A stretch of DNA of 64,000 nucleotides from Burkholderiaceae bacterium (GTDB taxonomy: Bacteria; Pseudomonadota; Gammaproteobacteria; Burkholderiales; Burkholderiaceae_E), in NCBI GenBank assembly GCA_027493945.1, contig JAOSJU010000001.1, positions 1 through 64,000 on the forward strand. Direction: 5' to 3'. Under the pieces are notes generated by a model that saw nothing but the letters and a program-made list of their open reading frames with translations, was not told the origin of the DNA and did no database searches. Positions 1-7,358 of the stretch are shown in pieces. The stretch's first letter is position 1, and each line of letters opens with the position of its first letter. The position numbers and the translations under genes are program-made.

Positions 1-618
1 ATGCTCCACGGGCAACTGGTGGGCGATGATCGTCGCCCGGTGACCGGCCCGGTCGTCGATGATCTCGAGCAGGTCGTTGCGCGTCGTCGCATCGATGTTG
101 CCGGTGCCCCAGTCGTCGAGGATCAGCACGTCGGTGCGGGCGAGCTGCGCGAGCCACTTGCCGAAGCCCCCGGCGCCGTGCAGCACGCGCAGCTCCTCGG
201 GCAGGCGCGGAGCGCGCAGGTACAGCGCGCTGTGCCCGCGCCGGCAGGCGTACTGCGCAAGCGCGCAGGCCAGCCACGTCTTGCCCAGGCCCGTGGCGCC
301 GCCGAACAGGACCGTGTCGCCGCGCTCGACCCAACCCGAGAGCGCCAGACTCGTGAGCGTCTTGCGATCGATGCCGCGCACCTCGCCGAACGCGGCGTCC
401 TCGACGGTGGCGTTGGGGTACTTCAGCTGCGCGCGCTGCAGCAGCCGCGCACGCTTGCGATCGCTGCGTGCGTTGAGCTCGCGATCCACGAGCAGGGCGA
501 GCCGCTCCTCGAAGCTCATGGCGAGCGTCTCGGGTTGGCCCATCTGTTCGAGCAGTCCCTCGGCGAAGCCGGTCAGTTTGAGCGTGCGCAGGTGGGCGAC
601 GGTGGCGTGATCGAGCAT
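1..618 (-). CDS. istB: IS21-family helper ATPase IstB (partial, runs off the window)
   Basis: This is the AAA+ ATPase that assists the IstA transposase in target capture. The 206 visible residues start at ATG 618-616. They contain an N-terminal region rich in basic and hydrophobic residues, a Walker A motif (GGATGLGKT, about residues 106-114) and a Walker B motif (VLILDDWG, about 165). Family members are about 250 residues, so roughly the last 45 are outside the window. It lies 26 bp downstream of the istA stop on the same strand. The visible frame is intact. Confidence 0.93.
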   Translation of the reverse strand, partial: MLDHATVAHLRTLKLTGFAEGLLEQMGQPETLAMSFEERLALLVDRELNARSDRKRARLLQRAQLKYPNATVEDAAFGEVRGIDRKTLTSLALSGWVERGDTVLFGGATGLGKTWLACALAQYACRRGHSALYLRAPRLPEELRVLHGAGGFGKWLAQLARTDVLILDDWGTGNIDATTRNDLLEIIDDRAGHRATIIAHQLPVEH

Positions 619-644
619 GGTCGGTGTCCTCGGTGGATTCGATG

Positions 645-1957
645 TCATTGGTAGTAGCCGGGGCCGCGCACGTGGGCGTGCAGCGGGCTCGTCCAGCCGG
701 AGTCGGTGCCTTGGGGGTCGAGCCGGTCGCGGTTGTTCGCGAGCACGTCGCGCACGTGGCGGTACTTGAAGGCGCCCAGTGCCAGCGTGCGCTCGCAGGC
801 CGCCTCGAGCCGCGCGTTGCCGTAGCGCTTGGCAAGCCCCAGCAGCCCCAAGCAGGCGCGGTAGCCGTGCTCGGGGTGCTTGTTGTGCGCGAGCAGCCGC
901 GTGACGACCTCGCCCGTGGCCACGCCGATGCGCCGGCCCCATTCGATCAGGCGCTGCGGGGTCCACTCGAGGTGCGCGCGGTGCGCCGCCGGCATGTGCG
1001 CCTCGATGGTCGTGAAGCCGCCGCGGCGAGCCGAGCGCGCGTGGCTGGCCACGCGGTTGCCGCGCAGCAGCAGCTCCACGGCGCGCTGGGTCAGGCGGGC
1101 TTCCAGTTGCTGGCCCACGAGCGCGTGCGGCACGCTGTAGCGGTGGCCGTCGATCTCGACGTGGTAGTCGATGTGCACCTTCACCGTCTTGAAGCGGGCG
1201 AGCTCATAGCGAGTAGGCGGCAAGGGCATGAGCGCCGGACGATCGAGCTCAGTGAACACGCTCGCGCGCGAGCCGGGCAGCTTCTGGTACGCCCGATCGT
1301 TCACCGACGGCAGCAGCGCTGCGATGGCCGCATCGGCCTGCGCGACGCTCTCGAAGCGCTCATGGCGCAGGCGCGCAAGGATCCAGCGGGTCACCACCTG
1401 CACCGAGCTCTCCGCGGTGGCCTTGTCCCTGGGCGAACGGGGCCCGGCCGGCAGGACCGAGGTGCCGTAGTGGCGGGCAAGGTCGCGCACGGTGTCGGCA
1501 GCGCGTGGCTCGTAGCGGTTCGGATCGACGATGACCGCACGCGCGTTGTCGGGCACGATCAGCTGCGGCACGCCGCCGTAGAAGGCGAGCGCGCGCACCA
1601 TGCACTCGACCCAGTCCTCGAGCTTCTGCGCGCCCGTGGCGCAGGCGAAGGTGTAGCTCGAGGCGCCCAGCGCCGCGACGAACACCTGGGCACGCCCGCC
1701 GCCGTGCAGCGCAACGGTGGGGCCGGCGAAGTCGATGAACAGCTTCTCTCCGGCGCGCCGGTGCTGGCGCATCGAACGCTTCAGGCGCCGTGCGAACGCC
1801 TTGTAGTGCTCGCAGAACTGCGTGTAGCGCCACGTGCGCTCGTGCGGGTGGGCGGCAACATACTCCTCCCATAGCAGCATCAGCGTCACGCCCTTGCGGT
1901 CGAGTTCGCGGTGCACCCGGCCCCAGTCGGGCTCGACGAAGGGCGAGGTGGCCGGCG
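645..1957 (-). pseudogene. istA: IstA transposase, C-terminal part (split by IS66 insertion)
   Basis: This part holds the DDE catalytic core and C-terminal region of an IS21 transposase. Visible are LFIDFAGPTV (first catalytic Asp), LIVPDNARAV (second Asp) and the region SPRDKATAESSV with the Glu. The reading frame is open from the IS66 junction at 1957 to the stop at 645. Residues before HRELDRKG match the linker that should follow the N-terminal half found at 5051-5265. The gene has no start of its own here, so this half is probably silent. Confidence 0.88.
1950..1957. repeat. Target-site duplication, left copy (GGCCGGCG)
   Basis: This 8-bp direct repeat lies immediately outside the left IS66 inverted repeat. 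It is identical to 5043-5050 beyond the right end. Deleting one copy together with the element restores the istA reading frame. Confidence 0.93.
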
Positions 1958-1980
1958 GTAATTGTCCGGGAATCCCCGTT
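1958..1980 (+). repeat. IS66 left terminal inverted repeat
   Basis: The 23-bp end begins GTAATTGTCC and ends TCCCCGTT. It differs from the reverse complement of 5020-5042 at only three positions. Confidence 0.92.
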
Positions 1981-2073
1981 GCGCTCGATGTCGTCGATTC
2001 GACATAGAGTTCGCGGATGTGGATTTCGAGTTTCGAGATCGCGTCGCGCCGTCACGATGCGAGGTGCGGCGCA

Positions 2074-2481
2074 CTACGTCGGCGGCATGCGCGCATCGCA
2101 GTGCAGGTTCCACTTCCCGGCTGCCGTTTCGCGCAGCTCCCAGTGCCCGACGGCACGGGGGTCGTCCGCGAACGGCGAGTGCTGACGCCGCGCGCTGAGC
2201 GCCTCGAACGCTTCGAGTGCGTCGATCGGCAGGACACCTTCGGCGAGCGCATTCCGAATCGTGTCTTCGAGAGCGGCCAGATGCTGCGGCTCGCCCCAGA
2301 AGCGCGACATCGTGTGCGCGTTCCAGATCAGGATGATCAACTCGAAGGTCTGCTCGCACAGTTGCCGGGAGGGTCCAGGCGGCAACTGCGCGATCAAGGG
2401 CAGGCCGAACTCAACGATGGTACTCGAGATCTTCGTGCCGACCCAAGGCTTCGGCGCGCCCTTGCGCCGCGCGCGCACCAT
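2074..2481 (-). CDS. IS66-associated passenger protein, unknown function
   Basis: This is an intact 135-residue frame directly downstream of tnpC and inside the IS66 ends. It starts with a basic segment (MVRARRKGAPK), followed by a hydrophobic segment around IAQLPPG and EQTFELIILIWNAH. There are no cysteine motifs, signal peptide or recognisable catalytic residues. Some IS66 elements carry an extra short reading frame at this position, and I infer that this is one. It is the only undamaged reading frame in the element. Function unknown. Confidence 0.6.
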   Translation of the reverse strand: MVRARRKGAPKPWVGTKISSTIVEFGLPLIAQLPPGPSRQLCEQTFELIILIWNAHTMSRFWGEPQHLAALEDTIRNALAEGVLPIDALEAFEALSARRQHSPFADDPRAVGHWELRETAAGKWNLHCDARMPPT

Positions 2482-2487
2482 CGGCGT

Positions 2488-4080
2488 CTACGCCGGCTGC
2501 GATGCAGGCAGCGGCGTCCAGTGAAACGGCAGCAGCTCCGCGAGCCGATCGGTGCGATGCCCGCCGATGCGGGCCAGCACGTCGCGCAGGTACGCGTAGG
2601 GATCGATACCGTTGAGCTTGCAACTCTCGATCAGGCTCAGGGCCGTTGCGGCCGCCTCGCCCCCGCGCTTCGATCCCGCAAAAAGCCGGGCCTTCCGACC
2701 CACCGCGACCGGGCGCATGCAACGCTCGACGAGGTTGGAGTCGGCCTCGAGCATTCCGACGCGGGTGAAACGCAGCAGCGCGCGCCAGTTCGGAGCACGT
2801 AGCGCACGGCGATCGCCATCGGCCCGCGGGGCAACAGATCGCGCTCGATGCCGGTGAGCCACTGCCGGAACCGATCCAGCAGCGGCCGGGTGCGTTGCTG
2901 ACGCTCGCGTTGTCGTTCGTCGGGCGGACGCCCTCGAATCTCGCGCTCGACGCGGTAGATCTGCCGGATCCAGTCCAGCGCCTGTTGTGCCAGTCCGGGC
3001 GTTGCGTCCTTGCGCGCGATGTCGAAAAACCCTCTCCGGGCATGCGCCCAGCATGCAGCGTGATAGACGCGCCTGCTGCGGAACAACCCGTGGTAGCCCG
3101 CGTAGTCGTCGGCCTGCAGGTAGCCGCGGTAGCGGGCGAGAAAGCGCTGCGGATGCTCGCCGCGCCGATCCTCGGTGAACTCGTAGAGCACCGCCTTGGG
3201 GTAATCGACCCGGGCATCCGATTCGTTGCGTTGCCAGCCTGCACTGACGTAGCCCCACAGGCGCGCCGTCACGCTGCGGCCCCGGACCTCCTCGGTACGC
3301 AGTTTGAGCGTCGTGTCGTCGCTGAACACCACGGGCGCCCCGAGGATGTGCTGGTGCAGCGGTGCGCGCAGCCGTCCGAGCAACTCGCAGGCCGCCAGCA
3401 CCCAGTCGCACAGCGTCTTGCGCGAGAGCACCGCGCCGTGCCGGGTGAAGATGCGCTCCTGGCGCGCCAGCGGCAGGCCGTCGCCGTACTTGGAGACGAG
3501 AACGTGCGCGAGCAGCCCCGGTCCGGCGTTGGATCGCGGCAGGGGCGACGGGTGCGCCGTGGCCGTGCGCACGGTGCTCGCGCCTTCGAAGTCCTCGCAG
3601 CGGTACTTCAGCCGGGCGTGCTCGAGCACGACCCGGGCGTGCCGGGGTGAATTCGAGCGTCTCGCTCGTCTCCTCGCCGATCGGCTGCACGCGGGCGAAC
3701 TGCGCGCGCTCGACTTCCGAGAGTTCGTACTCGATGCGAACGCGCGGCAGATTCTCCGGCAACGCAGGCCGGCCACCGCCGCGGTGGCGACGCTCGTAGG
3801 TGATGGTGAGATTGTTCTCCGGGGGTAGCGGCAGCGCGACCTTCTCGTCGAACAGATCGGCACGGCCCGCGATGCGCTCGGAGCGTACGCCGAACACCGT
3901 GCGACGCAGCGTCACCAGTTGCAGCTCGAGTCGTTCGATCGCGCCTCTGGCATCGAGCGCTGCGACCTGCGCGCGTTGCACCGTCTCGATCAGCAGGTCC
4001 TTCAACGCCTCGACATCATCGGGCAGCGGGAGCGATCGGGCAGCGCGAGAAGCATGCCCGAATCGTATCGCATCCTCCAT
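2488..4080 (-). pseudogene. tnpC: IS66-family transposase TnpC, two apparent frameshifts
   Basis: The product should be the large IS66 transposase. The N-terminal part is in frame from 4080 (coiled region, then VFGVRSERIAGRADLF). The reading then moves to a second frame near 3645 for the catalytic core (PVVFSDDTTLKL and YLQADDYAGYHGL, followed by HACWAHARRGFFD-like residues). It returns to the first frame near 2800 for the C-terminal part (ADSNLVERCMRPVAVGRKA, LFAGSKRGGEAAATALSLI). All expected blocks are present and conserved. The damage is therefore recent or a sequence error rather than old decay. Confidence 0.85.
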
Positions 4081-4147
4081 GCAATACGAAGCTCTTTACC
4101 GCATCACGTTGTACTGCGATGACGATCGTCGAGGTACGTGTTCTCCT

Positions 4148-4494
4148 TCATGCGACAAGGCGCGCCTTCACCTCTGCAAGTGTGCGAGTGCGGTGCGTAT
4201 CGATGCCTTCGAGCCACGCGCTGAGCTCGCCCATCGCGATGCCGCGAAGAGCGATCGCCTGCGGATCGGGAAGACGGCCGCGTTCGATGCGCTTGTACAG
4301 GCACCAGAACCCGGTGCGATCCCACAGCAGGCACTTGACGCGGTCGCGCCGCCGCCCGATGAACACGAACACTGGCCGGAGAACGGGTCGCACCCGAGCA
4401 TCGGCCGCACGAGCGCTGCCAGTCCGTCGATCGACTTGCGCATGTCGATCGGCTCGGAGCACACGTAGGCGCGAATCGCCGACGACAGGATCAT
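4148..4494 (-). pseudogene. tnpB: IS66 accessory protein TnpB, one frameshift
   Basis: The small IS66 Orf2 protein has a conserved N-terminal block (ICSEPIDMRKSIDGLAALV-like) that ends at DPFSG. It continues in another frame near 4375 as VFVFIGRRRDRVKCLLWD and FWCLYKRIERGR, the typical TnpB core. One missing G in the codon after DPFSGQ would restore the frame. It overlaps the end of tnpA by four bases, as is usual for coupled IS66 genes. Confidence 0.85.
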
Positions 4495-4954
4495 CGCTGC
4501 CCGGCGAGCTCTGACATCACGACCTGCATCACGCGCTCGGCCGTCTCACCGAACAGGCGAACGCGAGCGCCGCTTCGCGTGAGCACCTCGATTCGAGGGC
4601 ACGCATCATGCGCGTTCACACTACTGCCGGAATCGTTCGGCGCGGGCACGATCGGCACCGGCAGAAAGCCCGCCGAACTCTCGGGCGCCTTCGCCTCACG
4701 CGGCGAACTCGCCGTGCGCCGGCACCTCGTCCTTGAAGCCGCGCACTCCAGCGCCGCAGCGTCGACAGCGCCAAGCCGTGCTGCTCGCAGTACTGCGAAA
4801 TCGACAGCCCGCTCGCAGCGCGTCGACGTTCGTGCTCCTCCCAGAACGAGCGCGGATGACACAGCGTCTGCTTGCCCGTTCGCCAATCGATCCGCCTTCG
4901 CGGCGGCGGCGTCTCGGCCGGCGCCGGCTCGACTATCTCGGTTGCTTCTCCCAT
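4491..4954 (-). pseudogene. tnpA: IS66 accessory protein TnpA (Orf1), one frameshift
   Basis: The N-terminal part includes a helix-turn-helix-like segment (GLSISQYCEQHGLALSTLRRW) that fits the DNA-binding IS66 Orf1 protein. Around 4700-4760 the reading moves to another frame, whose C-terminus (IEVLTRSGARVRLFGETAERVMQ) is typical of the family. The start is uncertain. The ATG at 4954 gives the usual length, and another ATG lies at 4990. Confidence 0.75.
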
Positions 4955-5019
4955 CGGTGCGCATCCTCGCTTCGTCCATCTTGCGTGCAAGGATCGTCGA
5001 AATGACGACGGCGCGATAG

Positions 5020-5042
5020 AACGGGGACTCTCGGACAGTTAC
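5020..5042 (-). repeat. IS66 right terminal inverted repeat
   Basis: Read on the minus strand the end begins GTAACTGTCC and ends TCCCCGTT, mirroring the left end at 1958-1980. Confidence 0.92.
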
Positions 5043-5050
5043 GGCCGGCG
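5043..5050. repeat. Target-site duplication, right copy (GGCCGGCG)
   Basis: Right partner of the duplication at 1950-1957, directly outside the IS66 right inverted repeat. Confidence 0.93.
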
Positions 5051-5265
5051 CGCGCGGCAGAAGCCGCGCGGCGAGCTGGCGCTCGTCCCACTCGCGCACC
5101 GTCTCCCAGTCCAAGGCCGGCGGCGCTGGCCAACCCCAGGTACTTGGTCACCGCGCCCTTCGAGACACCGAGCGCGGCGGCAATGCTCTCGTGGGAGAGC
5201 TGCGCCTCCCACTTCAATCGAATCACGTCCTTGATCATGCGTAGAGCCATCCGTGGTTTCGGCAC
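5051..5265 (-). pseudogene. istA: IstA transposase, N-terminal part (separated by IS66)
   Basis: A GTG at 5265 gives VPKPRMALRMIKDV, followed by a helix-turn-helix (LSHESIAAALGVSKGAVTKYL) characteristic of IstA. After ASAAGL one extra base near 5117 shifts the frame. The next frame reads DWETVREWDERQLAARLLPRAPA and runs into the IS66 junction. Joining codon 5045-5043 to 1949 keeps the frame and gives TSPFVEPDWGRVHREL, so the IS66 insertion split one gene. Confidence 0.85.
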
Positions 5266-5349
5266 CGTCTCCCTCCTGTGGGCAAAACCGCCGAGGGTAC
5301 GGGCCAGGATCCAGATCTCTACGCAATGCCACAGCCGACGCCGAGGCAC

Positions 5350-5480
5350 CGGTCACGATCGCCGAAACGTTCGGTCACGTTGCCGAAACGGCCGGTCACG
5401 ATGCGCCGAAACGCGCGGTCACATTCGGCCGAAATGCGCGGTCACATTGCCGAAACGGGCGGTCACGATGGGCCGAAATA
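5350..5480. repeat. Six imperfect ~20-bp terminal repeats of the IS21 element
   Basis: Six adjacent copies of a CGGTCACrttgCCGAAACG-like unit occur at about 5350-5369, 5371-5390, 5391-5413, 5414-5435, 5436-5457 and 5458-5480. IS21 elements are known to carry several terminal copies of the transposase site, and these fit that role. They lie between istA and the interrupted host gene. Six copies is more than the two or three commonly described. Confidence 0.75.
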
Positions 5481-5482
5481 CG

Positions 5483-5802
5483 CACGCAAGCGCCTCGTCG
5501 ATCATCTCGGCGGCCACGTCGCCGGGATCCGAATAGCCGTCGCGCCGGGGCCCGGCGCGGTCCCACACGTCCTCGACACTCAACGACTCCAGTTCGGCCA
5601 GGACTTCCGCCGCCACATCATCGGCATCGACCGCGCCGAGCAGGTCCCTCGCCATGGTCTCGATGACCTTGGCCCATTTCGGATCGCGATCGGCAAGCCG
5701 GCGCAGGATGACGAGCGCGTCGTCGCCGCGCAGCGCTTGCAGGATGCTGTCGAGATCCAGGGGGTCTTGTGCCGGCGGGCCACGACGAGTCTTGCGTACC
5801 AT
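5483..5802 (-). pseudogene. Hypothetical protein, 3' end lost to IS21 insertion
   Basis: The protein starts at 5802 (MVRKTRRGPPAQDPLD) and is acidic and helical (ALRGDDALVILRRLADRDPK, VDADDVAAEVLAELESL). About 106 native residues remain, up to AAEMIDEALA. After that the reading enters the IS21 terminal repeats and stops at 5419. I recognise no family. It follows the gene ending at 5825 by 22 bp on the same strand, so the two were probably cotranscribed. Confidence 0.6.
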
Positions 5803-5824
5803 TGCTGATCCCCTTGCGCAACGC

Positions 5825-6328
5825 TCAGATATCGTCGCTGAGGTCGCGCAGTTCGAGCTTGAACTGGAAGCCCGTGTAGGTCGCCACCATGCGGCCGAAC
5901 TCGTCCCAGGAGATGTTGCGGCCGTCGATCACGACCACTGGCATATCGGTCTTGCCATCGGCGTCGCTCTCGATTCTGGCGCGAACGATGCCACGGTCGT
6001 TGATTTGCAGTCCGTACGCGTCCTCTTCGAGGTGCGTGCGTGCGAGTCCTTGGCGCATCCTGGTGACGAGCCGAGCGAGCAACTCGAACAGGTCTCCTTT
6101 CTCGTGCCCGATGACCTTGAACCAATAGCCCTCAGACTGGTCTTTGTTGAGTTCGATCGCATCGATCGTGACGCCGCCAGCGACCAAGTGAGTGCGGTTC
6201 GGGGCTCCAATCGTCTTCGAACCTGCGCGGCGAACAACGCCAGCACGCAGCGGGTCGTCGCGACCATTTTCGATCGACGCAGGGATGTGCGCCTGCTCGC
6301 GGAGACGATCTGACCGTGCGATCAGCAT
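5825..6328 (-). CDS. Conserved hypothetical protein
   Basis: The C-terminal ~120 residues look like a real folded domain. They include DAIELNKDQSEGYWFKVIG, DLFELLARLVTRMRQGLART and VVVIDGRNISWDEFGRMVAT. The N-terminal part is less convincing. I placed the start at ATG 6328, but the open frame extends to 6823 without conserved-looking sequence, and a frameshift near 6200 is possible. There is no signal peptide or membrane segment. Function unknown. Confidence 0.5.
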   Translation of the reverse strand: MLIARSDRLREQAHIPASIENGRDDPLRAGVVRRAGSKTIGAPNRTHLVAGGVTIDAIELNKDQSEGYWFKVIGHEKGDLFELLARLVTRMRQGLARTHLEEDAYGLQINDRGIVRARIESDADGKTDMPVVVIDGRNISWDEFGRMVATYTGFQFKLELRDLSDDI

Positions 6329-6529
6329 ATGGCATTTGTGGGGTCGGGCGCGCCACTTGGCGCCTTTGAGCGGCAGACATTTGCTCGGCGGCTCCACGCG
6401 GGACGGCGTCGGCAGCGATTGCCTTGGCGGTCCTGAAGCAACTGTCGTCGTGCCCCGGCGACGTTTTGTGTCGGCCGTTCCGCAAGACCGGTCGTTGGTG
6501 CCGCGGGCTCTTGGATTCCTGAATGACCG

Positions 6530-6718
6530 GTCGGTGGCCGACACCGTACCGGACGACAACCGGGCAATCTGTCGCGCACCTTGAAGACGATGTCGCGCTA
6601 CGGGCTGGTGGAGCTTCGACGCGAGAGGACCCACGTCAGGCCGGTCGTGAAGGCGACCGAGTTCAAGATCCTGGCAGTTGCTCGAGATCGCGTGCTCGCC
6701 TATTTCGCAGAAGAGTGA
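6530..6718 (+). pseudogene. C-terminal piece of a winged-helix DNA-binding protein
   Basis: The frame reads GNLSRTLKTMSRYGLVELRR, then THVRPVVKATEFKI and a stop at 6716-6718. This is the recognition helix and wing of a small family of HTH regulators (HVO_A0114-like) often paired with a toxin or methyltransferase gene. A stop immediately upstream (about 6527) means the N-terminal half is missing or frameshifted. No partner gene is visible. Confidence 0.5.
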
Positions 6719-6911
6719 GTACTCTGCGTCTGGGCAGGGCGGAGCAGGCAGGGCAGCCGCAGGCCAATCTTGGCTACGCCGGGCGATCCGGCCCCGCCAG
6801 ATCGTTCGCCGAGAGTTGTGCAAGTCAGCTGATCTTGATGGAGACCCTCAATCGCGCCGCTTGTGCGGCACCGTGACGGTAAAGACATGGGCGAAAACGT
6901 TCTGCGGGACA

Positions 6912-7277
6912 ATGATCAAGCCAGATCAACAGCTTAGAAGGCTCGTTGATGATCGCGTGGGTGGTTCGCGATCTATCGGCGACTATCGCAGACGGCTGAT
7001 TACCGGGCAAGTCACCGGACAAGTCCTCGAGGAAGTCGAACGGCTGGTCCTCGAGGTGGGCGGCCCGATGAAGCGAGCGCAGATCCAGCAGGCGCTGGGC
7101 TTGAGGCACGAAGACCATTTCCGCGATGCCTACCTGCCTCTGGCGCTTGCTACAGAACTGCTCGCGATGACGGTTCTGGAAAAACCGGGCAGCAGCCGCC
7201 AGCCTTATCGTCTGACCGACAAGAGGCAGGAACTTCGTACCGATCTCTTGCGCCGGAGAAGACTTCGATGGGGCTGA
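6912..7277 (+). CDS. Winged-helix protein resembling the C-terminus of Fic/RecG-like regulators
   Basis: The 121-residue product begins MIKPDQQLRRL. It contains TGQVTGQVLEEVERLV and a winged-helix segment (MKRAQIQQALGLRHEDHFRDAY and SSRQPYRLTDKRQE). Such TGQVT repeats plus a winged helix normally form the C-terminal tail of larger Fic-domain or AlbA/RecG-like proteins, so this is probably a detached fragment. It ends 81 bp before cas3 on the same strand. Whether it is expressed is unknown. Confidence 0.5.
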   Translation: MIKPDQQLRRLVDDRVGGSRSIGDYRRRLITGQVTGQVLEEVERLVLEVGGPMKRAQIQQALGLRHEDHFRDAYLPLALATELLAMTVLEKPGSSRQPYRLTDKRQELRTDLLRRRRLRWG

Positions 7278-7358
7278 GCCTCCCGGATGCGGTGCGTGTC
7301 TTCCTGACACGGGTCTCCGGCCCTCGCCGAGCAAAAGCCCCTTTCCTGAGCCCGCGCC

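Larger units (their letters stand above)
1958..5042 (-). mobile_element. Complete IS66-family insertion sequence inside istA
   Basis: The element is 3085 bp. Its ends are 23-bp inverted repeats (1958-1980 and 5020-5042) that match at 20 of 23 positions. Both begin GTAA, as in the IS66 family. It is flanked by a perfect 8-bp target duplication, GGCCGGCG, at 1950-1957 and 5043-5050, the length expected for IS66. It encodes tnpA, tnpB, tnpC and one passenger reading frame, all on the minus strand. All three tnp genes appear frameshifted in this sequence. Confidence 0.93.
1..5482 (-). mobile_element. IS21-family insertion sequence, interrupted by an IS66-family element
   Basis: The element carries istA (two pieces, 5265-5051 and 1957-645) and istB (618 to the window edge) in the order usual for IS21 elements. 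Its right end, about 5350-5482, has a series of imperfect ~20-bp repeats typical of multiple IS21 terminal transposase sites. The left end lies outside the window. Its insertion cut off the 3' end of the minus-strand gene that starts at 5802. With the IS66 element removed, the istA frame rejoins exactly, so the IS66 insertion came later. Confidence 0.85.

Noticed and set aside
624..1874. Plus-strand 416-residue frame opposite istA
   Set aside because: It is the antisense shadow of istA in high-GC DNA, with Ala/Arg/Val-rich sequence and no domain.
5350..5480. Short CRISPR-like or iteron array
   Set aside because: Units are ~20 bp without unique spacers, and they lie exactly at the end of the IS21 element, so terminal transposase sites explain them.
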